Source of the DNA: an uncultured Candidatus Melainabacteria bacterium
Lineage (GTDB): Bacteria > Cyanobacteriota > Vampirovibrionia > Gastranaerophilales > Gastranaerophilaceae
Length of the DNA stretch: 64,000 nt
Direction: 5' to 3'
NCBI GenBank assembly: GCA_934757155.1
Contig: CAKVLI010000001.1
Coordinates: 401,838-465,837 of the forward strand
The notes beneath the pieces were generated by a model that worked only from the letters and a program-made list of their open reading frames with translations, searched no databases and was not told where the DNA came from. Shown one piece after another: positions 1 to 8,174 of the stretch; the stretch's first letter is position 1, and each line of letters begins with the position of its first letter. Made by a program: the position numbers and the translations under genes.

Positions 1-607
1 TAACCGAATACTTAAGCGGAGTAATTTCTATGCCGGAAACTCTTTCTTCGCATACAAGTTTTTCATTGTTGTTATAAATAACGCTAAAGAAAGTTCTGCC
101 CTTGTGTTGAACAATATCTACCGGAATACATTCTAAAACCTCACGAGTTTTGTACATTAAGCGGATTTTTCTCTGTTCTTCAATCGCGTCATTAAAAGTC
201 TTGTACGTGAGTTTTGAAGAGTCTTTTTCTACTCTGATAATACGTTTGTTTGAATATTTACCGATTTTTTCGGTTAATTTTGAAAAAACTTTGAACTGTT
301 TTTTAGAAAAATCAGCTTTTGCAGATTCCGTAAGCTTTTCAATCAAGTCCATTTCGACTGAGCTCAAATCCAAACCAAACGGAAGACTTGCAACAAAATA
401 TTTGTTATGAATTTTCGGAATATCAATCCCGCAATATCTGCAAGTGTTGATATACTTACTTATAACGCTATTATTAAATACAGGCTCTTTTTCGTTTTTG
501 TTAAGCTTCTCTATTAACTCAGCCATTGTATAATTGTCTTCAAGAAGAACTTGAAGAGTCTTAATAACCTGCATTGAAGATATATTACGTTTTAAAGCTT
601 CAGTCAT
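1..607 (-). CDS. WYL-domain transcriptional regulator (partial, runs off the left edge)
   Basis: The frame is open to the window edge; 202 residues are visible. The N-terminal third (MTEALKRNISSMQVIKTLQ...) resembles the winged-helix segment of DeoR-type regulators. The later part (IRLMYKTREVLECIPVDIVQHKGR) reads like the start of a WYL domain, a ligand- or nucleic-acid-sensing fold. Its ATG at 605-607 overlaps the stop codon of the upstream WYL gene by 8 bp, so the two are translationally coupled. Paired WYL regulators (for example PafB/PafC in actinobacteria) often act as heteromers; that is inference here. The target is unknown. Confidence 0.6.
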   Translation of the reverse strand, partial: MTEALKRNISSMQVIKTLQVLLEDNYTMAELIEKLNKNEKEPVFNNSVISKYINTCRYCGIDIPKIHNKYFVASLPFGLDLSSVEMDLIEKLTESAKADFSKKQFKVFSKLTEKIGKYSNKRIIRVEKDSSKLTYKTFNDAIEEQRKIRLMYKTREVLECIPVDIVQHKGRTFFSVIYNNNEKLVCEERVSGIEITPLKYSV

Positions 608-1523
608 AAATTTTTCTCATTTCTTTTAATTTTGAAACAATAATATCTCTAAAACCTTCCGGTTCAAGCACTGTGCAATCCGCTCCGAAAGACAAAATCC
701 TTTGTACAGCAAGAAATTCGGTGTAATAATTACCTTCAACTACACAACCGTCTGAATTTTGTTCAACAATATTTTCACCTTCACCGATTGTTTCTACACC
801 TAAACCTTTCAAATGGAATTTTACCTTAGTAAGTTTTGGCTCAACTCCGCCTTTTTTAAGTTTTCTTGCAACAATAGACTTAATTCTTCTCATATTCAAA
901 ACTACAGGAGTTTCTTTTTCCAAATCGTAGCAATACAAGTAAACTTTGTCATTTTGCATAACAAGTTTTTGTGCCACAACCTCTTTTGGAGCGTCTTTTT
1001 TCGCTGTAGGATTAGCGTAAATCAAGTCCAAAACTCTTTGCTGCTGGCAATCAAGCATCAAATCCTTAACCATTTGGACATTATAGTGTCTTAAATCTGA
1101 AATCCCGAGCATCCATTCTTTAGACTCAGGCTCACATCTTGAAGCGATTTTTTTAAATAACTCATCATAGTCCAAAATAAGCTTGAAGTTCTTAGTTTCC
1201 TTAACCTTCTTATACGCTTTTTTCAAAGCATTAACTTCTTCCTTCGTAATCTTCAATGCAAACGGATGTTTGCCCAAAACATACTTGAAATTAGTTTTTT
1301 GCGATGCTCTGGAAATCTCACAACCCATAACTTTGAGCGTATTAATATCTATTCTCAAAATGTCATTGGAATGAGATTCGTCCATAATCTTCATTTTGAT
1401 AAATGCTTCACGAATTTCCTCAAGAGAACGCGGTGCAATAATTAAAAGCCCGACAAGTGCCAACGCTCTTGTTCCCGTCAGAGAAATTTGGTTTAATTCT
1501 GTTTTTTCAGCTAATTTATACAC
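600..1523 (-). CDS. WYL-domain transcriptional regulator
   Basis: A 307-residue protein. Residues 1-100 carry an N-terminal HTH-like segment (SLTGTRALALVGLLIIAPRSLEEIREAF) and the central part has WYL-like features (DLIYANPTAKKDAPKEVVAQKLVMQNDKVYLYCYD is read by eye as the WYL beta barrel, split here as DLIYANPTAKKD and VYLYCYD). It lies 20 bp downstream of engB and overlaps the next WYL gene by 8 bp. The order small protein-engB-WYL-WYL suggests one transcript. It is probably a DNA-binding regulator responding to a nucleotide or nucleic-acid ligand, as known for WYL proteins. Specific targets cannot be read from the sequence. Confidence 0.65.
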   Translation of the reverse strand: MYKLAEKTELNQISLTGTRALALVGLLIIAPRSLEEIREAFIKMKIMDESHSNDILRIDINTLKVMGCEISRASQKTNFKYVLGKHPFALKITKEEVNALKKAYKKVKETKNFKLILDYDELFKKIASRCEPESKEWMLGISDLRHYNVQMVKDLMLDCQQQRVLDLIYANPTAKKDAPKEVVAQKLVMQNDKVYLYCYDLEKETPVVLNMRRIKSIVARKLKKGGVEPKLTKVKFHLKGLGVETIGEGENIVEQNSDGCVVEGNYYTEFLAVQRILSFGADCTVLEPEGFRDIIVSKLKEMRKIYD

Positions 1524-1543
1524 TTATCCCCCTATCAATTAGA

Positions 1544-2116
1544 TTATTCGCACAAACTTAGCAAATGTTCAAGAGTGCTTTCGCAGTAAAATTTGTTCTC
1601 TGCACTAAATGGCAATACCTGACCCGAAAACTCGCGCTTAACATCCGCAATAACCTTTTGTATCTTGCCTCTCGGTACATAATCAATTTTAGTCACTATC
1701 GTGAATATAGGCAAATTGTATGCCTCAACCCACTCTCTCATCTGAAAATCATTCTTTTGAATTTCATGACGTGCATCAATAAACTGTATCAAGGATTTTA
1801 TCTGTTTTCTGTTAAGCAGATATTCTTCCAAATACTTCTGCCAACGAGCTTGCGCCTCTTTAGAAACCTTTGCATAACCGTATCCCGGAAGGTCAGCCAC
1901 CATAAATTTATCCGAAAAGTTGAAAAAGTTTATCAAACGTGTTTTCCCGGGGGTGTTAGAAGTTTTTGCCAATCTTTTATTATTCGCTAACGCGTTTATA
2001 AAAGAGGATTTACCCACATTTGAACGCCCCAACAAAGGGAATTCCGGAAACGGAAAATCAGGACACTGCGAAAGTTTTTCCGCACTTATTATGAAATTTG
2101 CATTCATTTGTTTCAT
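1544..2116 (-). CDS. engB: Ribosome biogenesis GTP-binding protein YsxC/EngB
   Basis: A 190-residue TRAFAC-class GTPase of the usual EngB length. Visible motifs are the P-loop GRSNVGKSS near residue 30, the switch II DLPGYGYAK, the G4 motif TKIDY and a G5 FSAEN. EngB assists assembly of the large ribosomal subunit in the cytoplasm. Its ATG overlaps the stop codon of the upstream 83-residue gene by one base (TAATG), indicating coupled translation. The two WYL regulators follow on the same strand. Nothing is truncated. Confidence 0.95.
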   Translation of the reverse strand: MKQMNANFIISAEKLSQCPDFPFPEFPLLGRSNVGKSSFINALANNKRLAKTSNTPGKTRLINFFNFSDKFMVADLPGYGYAKVSKEAQARWQKYLEEYLLNRKQIKSLIQFIDARHEIQKNDFQMREWVEAYNLPIFTIVTKIDYVPRGKIQKVIADVKREFSGQVLPFSAENKFYCESTLEHLLSLCE

Positions 2117-2367
2117 TAATTCTGCCCTGCCTCTTGAGCCTGTTCTTCCTTCTTTTTAGCCTTCATTGTCACCAAAGAAAGAAGATTATACAACTTTTCA
2201 TTATTTACAACCGTTAACTGTGTTTTGCCCTTAATCATTGAAACATCAACAGAAGGCTTATTTTCGAATATATTTCCCGTCTGAACACTCACGATTTGGA
2301 TAAAATTATCCCTCAAAATACTCAAGGGCTCTTTTAAAAATGTTTCAAACGTTTTAAATATATTCAT
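2116..2367 (-). CDS. Hypothetical small protein upstream of engB
   Basis: An 83-residue protein (MNIFKTFETFLKEPLSI...) with a short predicted alpha/beta body and a charged C-terminal tail (KAKKKEEQAQEAGQN). No family was recognised. The one-base overlap with engB and the shared strand make it a genuine coding sequence in the engB transcription unit. It sits divergent to the Xer recombinase gene across a 68-bp promoter region. Confidence 0.6.
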   Translation of the reverse strand: MNIFKTFETFLKEPLSILRDNFIQIVSVQTGNIFENKPSVDVSMIKGKTQLTVVNNEKLYNLLSLVTMKAKKKEEQAQEAGQN

Positions 2368-2401
2368 TGTGATTTTACTTCTAACTTTACTGGAAATATT
2401 G

Positions 2402-2407
2402 TATAAT
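2402..2407 (+). promoter_or_regulatory. -10 box of the Xer recombinase promoter
   Basis: A perfect TATAAT lies 29 bp before the GTG start at 2436. No convincing -35 hexamer was found at the right spacing. The ribosome binding site AAGGA at 2425-2429 supports the GTG start. Confidence 0.5.
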
Positions 2408-2435
2408 AATTGATATAAAAAGACAAGGAATCAGC

Positions 2436-3344
2436 GTGGATACAAGAGAGAAAGAGTACATAGAAGGTTTTAAAACATACTTGGGGGTGGAAAAGAATTT
2501 TTCCGAGCATACTCTTGATGCCTACACCTCTGATATCGTGAGCTACATCCTTTGGCTTAACGGTACAAGCTGTGTGGATGTAGATTTCAACAAACTGCGC
2601 GAATACCTGCATTTTATCCAAAGATTTGATTACAAAAAAACAACCATCGCGCGCAAAACCGCGTCCATAAGAACTTTTTACAAATACTTGTTCAGAGAAA
2701 GATACGTTGACACAAACCCAGCAACTTCACTTTCCGCACCCAAAAGACCGAAATCGCTTCCGAAATTCTTAACAACGGAAGAAATAGAACAAATACTGAA
2801 TAATGTTAAAATTGACACTCCGGCAGGGTTTCGCAACAGAGTTATCCTCGAACTTCTCTGGGCGACAGGAATGCGTGTATCCGAATTGAGTAATCTTAAT
2901 TTTGGCGATTTAAACATTGAAGAAAATGAAATAAAAGTTTTTGGTAAAGGTGCAAAAGAAAGAATAGTACTGATTTCAGACAGGGCAAAAAATTATTTAA
3001 TCCAATACATCAACACCGCTCGAAAATTAATCGCACCGGAATACAATACCGGCGAAATAAACGAAGATACGCCGCTTTTCATTAACAGCACAGGTTTTAG
3101 ACTCCAAAACAAAACCATAAGAAATGTTGTAAACGAAATCGTAGAGCGCATAGAACTTCCGAAAAAAGTCACACCTCACGTTTTTAGGCACAGTTTTGCA
3201 ACCCGCCTAATCGAAAACGGTGCAGATTTGAGAGTCGTACAGGAACTCCTCGGACACACAGGGATTTCAAACACACAAATTTACACCCACATCTCAATGA
3301 AACACATGAAAGAGGTTTACGAAGCCGCTCATCCGCATAGTTAA
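2436..3344 (+). CDS. Tyrosine recombinase XerC/XerD
   Basis: A 302-residue tyrosine recombinase of normal Xer length. The N-terminal SAM-like core-binding domain spans about residues 5-95 and the catalytic domain about 108-298. All catalytic residues are present: R147 (GMRVSEL), K171 (GKGAKER), H248 and R251 (HVFRHSFATRL), H274 (LLGHTG) and nucleophile Y283 (QIYTH). It starts at GTG with AAGGA six bases upstream. Family knowledge says such proteins resolve chromosome dimers at dif. With only one copy visible, XerC and XerD cannot be told apart. It stands alone and is not next to an integrated element. Confidence 0.93.
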   Translation: MDTREKEYIEGFKTYLGVEKNFSEHTLDAYTSDIVSYILWLNGTSCVDVDFNKLREYLHFIQRFDYKKTTIARKTASIRTFYKYLFRERYVDTNPATSLSAPKRPKSLPKFLTTEEIEQILNNVKIDTPAGFRNRVILELLWATGMRVSELSNLNFGDLNIEENEIKVFGKGAKERIVLISDRAKNYLIQYINTARKLIAPEYNTGEINEDTPLFINSTGFRLQNKTIRNVVNEIVERIELPKKVTPHVFRHSFATRLIENGADLRVVQELLGHTGISNTQIYTHISMKHMKEVYEAAHPHS

Positions 3345-3349
3345 AAGGA

Positions 3350-3550
3350 AGGGGTAAATGTTTTGGCTGGTAGGTGGTAACTACAAACCGGTAAGGTCCT
3401 GAAATAAATTCAGGACGACAGCAGTAGGGTGCGCACACTTGCGCACCAATAGCTGTAGGATGAGGAAGAGACTTTCGCTCTATCTTGCGATTCTTCGGCA
3501 AAAGCCTCAGAATGACGAATCGTGAGCGCAAGCAAACTTAACGAACTTTT
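3350..3550 (+). repeat. Partial dispersed composite repeat after the Xer gene
   Basis: Five bases after the Xer stop codon a short G tract (GGGG) followed by TAAATG and GGCTGGTAGGT begins, the same end module found at seven other loci. It is followed by a hairpin (TCCTGAAATAAATTCAGGA, also at 5245-5268) and by the palindrome GGTGCGCACACTTGCGCACC at 3428-3447. A further module ends in bases shared with 11430-11500 (a CCGAAGAATCGCA-like stretch). Nothing here looks coding. Confidence 0.75.
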
Positions 3551-3567
3551 CAATTGTTCAACTCAAA

Positions 3568-4929
3568 TTAATACCTAGCCAAATACTTATCTATTTCCCA
3601 CTGAGAAACATAAGTTCTGAAAGCGTCCCACTCAAGTTCTTTTGCCGTGGTGAACTCTTCAACAATATGCGAACCCAAAGCTGTCTTTATAATCAAAGAA
3701 TTTTGCATACAAACCAAAGCTTCTTTCAAGCTTCCCGGCAATGATTCAATTTTAAGTTTCTTTCTCTCTCTGTCAGAAAGTTTGTAAATATTAGCCTCAA
3801 CAGGTTTTGGCGGTTCAATTTTGTTTCTTACCCCGTCCAAACAAGCCGCCAAAATCGCAGCAAATGCAAGGTAAGGGTTGCAGCTAGGGTCAGGTGAACG
3901 TAACTCAACTCTTGTAGAAACTCCACGTTTTGCCGGAACTCTCAATAACGCACTTCTGTTAGCCAATGACCAAGCCATATACACAGGTGCTTCATACCCC
4001 GGAACCAATCTCTTATAGCTGTTTACCGTAGGGTTCAAAACCGCCGTAATGCTCTTAATATGCTTCAATATCCCGCCAATAGCGTATCTAGCCGTATCAG
4101 AAAGTTGGTATTCAGCCTTTTCATCATAGAAAGCGTTCTTACCGTCCTTAAACAATGAAATATTGCAGTGCATACCGGAACCGTTAATCCCAAACACAGG
4201 CTTAGGCATAAATGTAGCGTGCAATCCGTACTGAGCAGCCACAGCTTTAACCGCTATTCTAAAAGTAGCAACATTATCAGCTGTAGTCAAAATATCAGAA
4301 TACTTGAAATCAACTTCATGCTGACCGTCAGCAACCTCATGGTGAGATGCCTCAATATCAAAATCCATTTCCTGTAAAGTGCTTACAATATCCGCTCTTA
4401 CAGCTTCGCCCAAATCATCCGGGCCAACATCATAATACCCTGCTCTATCATGAGTCTTGGTAGTGATATGATCCTCTTCATCTTTCTCAAACAAGAAAAA
4501 CTCAGCCTCAGGACCTACATTCATTGATAAACCAAGCTTTTGAGCCTCAGCCATCAGTCTTTTTAAGTTACATCTAGGACAACCCTCAAATGGTGTTCCG
4601 TCGGAGTTATAAATATCACAAATCAAACGAGCAGAATTTCTGCCGTCTCTCTCCTGCCATGGAAGGATTTGGAAAGTATTTTTATCAGGATAGAAAAACA
4701 TGTCAGAAGTTTCAATGTTTCTAAATCCCTTAATAGAAGAGCCGTCAAGCATAATCTCGTTGTTCAAAACCCTGTCAATATGCTCAGAAGGCACTGCCAT
4801 ATTCTTAACCTGTCCGTTTATATCCACAAACTGTAGCTTTATAAACTGTACATTGTATTCAGAAATCAGACGCTTAATATCAGCGTCAGTATAATTAATA
4901 CCGTTTTGCGGCATGTGATGAAATTCCAT
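3568..4929 (-). CDS. glnA: Glutamine synthetase type I (GSI-alpha-like)
   Basis: A 453-residue glutamine synthetase, which forms glutamine from glutamate, ammonium and ATP. Visible signatures include LDGSSIKGF (beta-grasp domain), GPEAEFFLF and VDFKYSD (metal-binding glutamates), NGSGMHCNISLF and RSALLRVP. The length and the absence of the NLYDLP adenylylation-site motif point to the GSI-alpha type, which is not regulated by adenylylation. The ATG follows GGGAGG at good spacing. It is monocistronic: repeat blocks lie on both sides. The copy at 4995 ends only 66 bp upstream of the start, so the promoter must lie within that gap. Confidence 0.95.
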   Translation of the reverse strand: MEFHHMPQNGINYTDADIKRLISEYNVQFIKLQFVDINGQVKNMAVPSEHIDRVLNNEIMLDGSSIKGFRNIETSDMFFYPDKNTFQILPWQERDGRNSARLICDIYNSDGTPFEGCPRCNLKRLMAEAQKLGLSMNVGPEAEFFLFEKDEEDHITTKTHDRAGYYDVGPDDLGEAVRADIVSTLQEMDFDIEASHHEVADGQHEVDFKYSDILTTADNVATFRIAVKAVAAQYGLHATFMPKPVFGINGSGMHCNISLFKDGKNAFYDEKAEYQLSDTARYAIGGILKHIKSITAVLNPTVNSYKRLVPGYEAPVYMAWSLANRSALLRVPAKRGVSTRVELRSPDPSCNPYLAFAAILAACLDGVRNKIEPPKPVEANIYKLSDRERKKLKIESLPGSLKEALVCMQNSLIIKTALGSHIVEEFTTAKELEWDAFRTYVSQWEIDKYLARY

Positions 4930-4994
4930 TAAATATCCCTCCCAACTATTAGTTTATCAAATACAAAAATATATTATTTTCACTAAAAAATCAA

Positions 4995-5434
4995 GGGGGG
5001 GGGGGTAAATGTAATGGGTGATAGGTCAAGACTACCAGTTTAATGTCCTTCGGAAAGGGGGGTAAAGGGGTAAATGAATCTGGCTGGTTGGTTATAACTA
5101 CTAGTTTAGCGTATTTTGGTTGAAGAGTTGAACAGTGAAAAGGTTTAAAAGTTCGTTAAGTTTGCTTGTACTCACAACTGGTTAAACGTCATTCTGAACT
5201 TGTTTCAGAATCTTACCAGCCTTTAGTCACACACCGAAATGGTAAGGTCCTGAAATAAATTCAGGACGACATTTTATTACTTGCGAGCGTGTGCGTAGCA
5301 CAATAGCGAGCAAAGAGATTGTGCGTAGCACAACAGAGAAATACAGCGAAGCTGTTGTAAACATTTGCGTGCTTCTTCTTTCTTTTCGTTCTTTTCTTTC
5401 TTCTTGCCTCGCAAATAAGAAGAAAGAAAAGAAC
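4995..5434 (+). repeat. Composite dispersed element, near-complete copy 1
   Basis: This copy starts with an 11-base G tract (4995-5005) followed by TAAATG. A second related unit is at about 5056-5110 (GGGGTAAATG, GGCTGGTTGG, ACTACTAGTTTAG). Then come the TCCTGAAATAAATTCAGGA hairpin, two TTGTGCGTAGCACAA-type palindromes (5289-5303, 5319-5333) and a perfect 18-bp inverted repeat of pyrimidine/purine arms (5388-5405 with 5417-5434) around an 11-base loop. The order matches copies at 13961-14435, 42150-42612 and 49296-49719 read on the other strand. No protein is supported here, although all frames contain short open stretches. Confidence 0.8.
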
Positions 5435-5490
5435 AAGCACTACAAACTTCAAGAATGCGGTAAAAAAGAAAAGAGAAATACATTCCATGA

Positions 5491-5496
5491 TATAAT
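5491..5496 (+). promoter_or_regulatory. -10 box next to the comF start (possible leaderless mRNA)
   Basis: TATAAT ends six bases before the ATG at 5503. The expected transcription start therefore falls at or beside the start codon, and no Shine-Dalgarno sequence is seen. The -35 region is poor. Confidence 0.45.
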
Positions 5497-5502
5497 ACAT
5501 CT

Positions 5503-6150
5503 ATGAAAAAGATTTTAGAGTCATTACTCGATTTAATCTATAGAAAAAAATGTTATTTCTGCGGGAAATCAAAGTATTCAATAAAAATGTGTCCTTCCTG
5601 TTATGAAAAACTGGAGTTTTCTGACAGAATCGCAAACCGCATTGTAGACGGTGTTGATGTTTACTGCGCAGGAATTTATACCAAAGAACTCCAAAAACTT
5701 ATCAGAGGACTAAAATACCATAAACAAAGAGATTTAGCGTATTTTCAAGCAAAATTCATGTACGAATATTTTGCAAACCTTGATAACTTAAAAAACAAAG
5801 ATTTCGAACTTATCCCTGTTCCATTGCACCAAAACAGGATGAAAAAACGTAAATACAACCACATGGAACTCGTTTGCGAAGAATTCTCAAAACTCAGCGG
5901 GTTTGAATGTAACTTCGAGCTTATAAAAAGAATTAAAGATACAAAACCACAATACAGGCTATCACGGGTTCAGCGGCTCAAAAACCTCTCCGGTGCATTC
6001 GAGGTTAACAAAGATAAAATCAGCGGAAAACCACTATTAATAATGGATGACATCTGTACAACAGGCTCAACTTTTGAAGAGATGATTAAAGCTTTAAAAA
6101 ACGCAGGTGTAAAAAATATTGTCTGTTTCGCAACTTCTACACCTGTTTAA
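5503..6150 (+). CDS. comF: ComF family phosphoribosyltransferase-like protein
   Basis: A 215-residue protein with an N-terminal four-cysteine zinc-finger-like segment (CYFCGK...CPSCY, about residues 17-34). The C-terminal phosphoribosyltransferase-type PRPP loop LLIMDDICTTGST is at about 181-193. ComF/GntX proteins are linked to DNA uptake in competent bacteria and are otherwise poorly defined. No other competence gene is nearby. The ATG lacks a ribosome binding site but follows a TATAAT at leaderless spacing. The repeat element ends 68 bp upstream. Confidence 0.85.
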   Translation: MKKILESLLDLIYRKKCYFCGKSKYSIKMCPSCYEKLEFSDRIANRIVDGVDVYCAGIYTKELQKLIRGLKYHKQRDLAYFQAKFMYEYFANLDNLKNKDFELIPVPLHQNRMKKRKYNHMELVCEEFSKLSGFECNFELIKRIKDTKPQYRLSRVQRLKNLSGAFEVNKDKISGKPLLIMDDICTTGSTFEEMIKALKNAGVKNIVCFATSTPV

Positions 6151-6315
6151 ACATGCCCTTTTTCAACTTTTTTACAACCTCGCTTTGTAACGATATGTAA
6201 CAATATCTTTTAAAATCCTAAAGTTTTTCAAAAACATGCCGTTATCTAATTTGTAAGGAAAATCAAAAAAAGTAAAAAACGAAAAAGTACAGTAGTTGTT
6301 GATAAGAGGTATGTT

Positions 6316-6492
6316 ATGGGTCACGATGAACACGAAATGTTAGTTGAATATTCAGAAATGACAGCGTTCAACTTTAACTCAAAGGAGTATCAGGAAGTTA
6401 AAAAAGATTTTTTGGAATGCAAAAAAGCCGCTAAAGGCTTTGAATGGCTTGTTAACCAATTCATTAGCAAGTTTAAACCTGTAAAAGCTTAG
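6316..6492 (+). CDS. Hypothetical 58-residue protein
   Basis: This short frame (ATG at 6316, stop TAG at 6490-6492) encodes an acidic N-terminus (MGHDEHEMLVEYSEM) and a basic C-terminus (NQFISKFKPVKA). An AGAGG Shine-Dalgarno lies six bases upstream. It is followed after 15 bp by another small gene with its own binding site, and then by a strong terminator, so the two form a small operon. No family was recognised. Confidence 0.6.
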   Translation: MGHDEHEMLVEYSEMTAFNFNSKEYQEVKKDFLECKKAAKGFEWLVNQFISKFKPVKA

Positions 6493-6507
6493 AATGAGGA
6501 TATTTGT

Positions 6508-6747
6508 ATGACAAACAAAAAAGATTTCAAGAATAATTGCTTTTCGCCAAATTGGCTCGAAGTTGATTTGGAGAGAGCGGCTAGACAGACAGAACGGGAG
6601 GAACGCCTAGAGAGCAAACGACGTAAGGATTTAAACACATTATTAAAAGAGCTTGACGAAATCAAGCAAAACATTGAACGAGCTGCTGAAAAACAGCACA
6701 GATTGGCAAATTTGATGGGTTTTTACTCTGGTGAATTTGCACAATAA
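6508..6747 (+). CDS. Hypothetical 79-residue coiled-coil protein
   Basis: A small protein dominated by charged helix (about residues 20-68, DLERAARQTEREERLESKRR and following), likely a coiled coil. It has a GAGGA ribosome binding site and is the second gene of a two-gene unit with the 58-residue gene. A rho-independent terminator follows 8 bp after the stop. Function is unknown; small helical proteins of this sort occur in phages and as chromosomal orphans. Confidence 0.6.
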   Translation: MTNKKDFKNNCFSPNWLEVDLERAARQTEREERLESKRRKDLNTLLKELDEIKQNIERAAEKQHRLANLMGFYSGEFAQ

Positions 6748-6754
6748 AAATTTT

Positions 6755-6784
6755 AAGCCTTTCCTAGTCAGGAAAGGCTTTTTT
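6755..6784 (+). terminator. Rho-independent terminator after the two small genes
   Basis: The inverted repeat AAGCCTTTCC/GGAAAGGCTT around TAGTCA is followed by a run of six T. A second, weaker hairpin (ACCTTCCC with GGGAAAGGT) follows at about 6790-6812. Confidence 0.9.
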
Positions 6785-6990
6785 GATTATACCTTCCCTG
6801 GACGGGAAAGGTACCTGAAAGGCAGATGGGGTGATTTATTGATTTATTTCAAATACACATTTTAATTTTTGATAAACACCAACAAGATTCTTATCTATAT
6901 CATTTTCGCAAGTTGCGTGCATTTTCACCAAGTTTATCCACATCACCACACTCTATCCATCCCAATCCAGGGAGAAAACAATAAAAGGAA

Positions 6991-7013
6991 AGTCTTGCAG
7001 AATGTGCAAGACT
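6991..7013 (-). terminator. Probable recA terminator in the 6785-7136 gap
   Basis: The hairpin AGTCTTGCA/TGCAAGACT is followed on the minus strand by TTCCTTTT, 124 bp past the recA stop. The rest of 6813-7136 is AT-rich DNA without a convincing gene; a lone perfect DnaA-box sequence TTATCCACA occurs at 6934-6942 with no cluster around it. Confidence 0.55.
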
Positions 7014-7136
7014 CAAAAATATACATTTACCCCACTAACTTTATACCATACGTTTCCATGCTTTGTCAAGCACTATTTTGAAACGCCGTAAATACAAGCT
7101 TTTGGGGTAATATCCCCATCTTCTCCCAAATATCTT

Positions 7137-8153
7137 TTAACCTTGAGCAAGTTTTTCTCTTACCAAAGTTTCAACTTGGTTTAGAATTTCAGGATTTGCT
7201 CCCAAAAATTCTTTAGCTTTATCACGACCCTGACCAAGTTTTTCGTCATTAAAACTAAACCAAGAGCCGGCTTTTTTAACAATATCCAAATCAACAGCTA
7301 CGTCTAAAATATTACCTATCTTGCAAATACCTTTTCCGAAGATAATATCGAATTCTGCAGTTCTAAACGGCGGAGCCACTTTGTTTTTCAAAATACGAAC
7401 TCTTACGTGGTTACCAACATCCTCGCCATCACCTTTAAGTCCTTCAATACGTTTGATTTCCATACGAACTGAAGCATAGTATTTAAGCGCATTACCACCG
7501 GTAGTTGTTTCAGGGTTTCCATACATAACCCCGATTTTTTGTCTTAACTGGTTGATGAAAATAACAGTTGTATTAGTTTTTCCGATAATACCTGTCAATT
7601 TTCTCAAAGCTTTTGACATCAATCTTGCTTGAAGACCCATTTGTTGATCTTCCATAGAACCTTCAATTTCAGCCTTCGGAACAAGAGCTGCAACAGAGTC
7701 AACAACAATAATATCAACTGCACCTGAGCGTACAAGTTCTTCTGTTATATCAAGAGCTTGTTCACCTGTATCCGGTTGAGAAATCAAGAGTTCATCAACA
7801 TTTACACCAAGATTTCTTGCATATTCAGGGTCAAGAGCGTGTTCAGCATCAACAAATGCTGCAATTCCGCCTTTTTTCTGACATTCTGCAACAATGTGTT
7901 GAGCAAGAGTTGTTTTACCTGAAGATTCAGGTCCGTAAACTTCAATAATACGTCCTCTCGGAATACCACCAACACCAAGAGCAACATCCAAAGCTAAAGC
8001 TCCGGTAGGAATTGTTTCTACACTAACAGCCGGTTTGTCACCAAGCTTCATAATAGCGCCTTTACCAAAATCTTTTTCGATTTTTTCAATAGCTAATTTA
8101 AGAGCTTTACTTCTCTCATCAGCAGTATTTACTGCAGTTTCCTCTTTCCCCAT
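7137..8153 (-). CDS. recA: Recombinase RecA
   Basis: A 338-residue RecA with Walker A GPESSGKT at residues 74-81, the MAW/Walker B region (DIIVVDSVAAL), loop L1 (EGSMEDQQMG) and L2 (FINQLRQKIGVMYGNPETTTGGNALKYYAS, read in two parts). It drives homologous recombination and induces LexA cleavage. The start is set at the ATG at 8153: GAGG lies nine bases upstream, whereas the longer frame begins at a TTG overlapping that site. A 20-bp inverted repeat (8175-8194) lies 22 bp upstream and may be an operator. The gene upstream on the same strand is a HTH/coiled-coil protein. Confidence 0.97.
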   Translation of the reverse strand: MGKEETAVNTADERSKALKLAIEKIEKDFGKGAIMKLGDKPAVSVETIPTGALALDVALGVGGIPRGRIIEVYGPESSGKTTLAQHIVAECQKKGGIAAFVDAEHALDPEYARNLGVNVDELLISQPDTGEQALDITEELVRSGAVDIIVVDSVAALVPKAEIEGSMEDQQMGLQARLMSKALRKLTGIIGKTNTTVIFINQLRQKIGVMYGNPETTTGGNALKYYASVRMEIKRIEGLKGDGEDVGNHVRVRILKNKVAPPFRTAEFDIIFGKGICKIGNILDVAVDLDIVKKAGSWFSFNDEKLGQGRDKAKEFLGANPEILNQVETLVREKLAQG

Positions 8154-8174
8154 ACTATTTAACCTCAATTTTGT

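Noticed and set aside
5227..5506. Several overlapping small reading frames on both strands
   Set aside because: They lie in the composite repeat, have Arg/Lys/Phe-rich artefact compositions and no ribosome binding sites.
6934..6942. oriC based on a perfect DnaA box TTATCCACA
   Set aside because: Only a single box is present, with no cluster or unwinding element nearby.
6869..7081. 70-residue frame in the recA downstream gap
   Set aside because: No binding site, no similarity, and it runs through the probable recA terminator hairpin.
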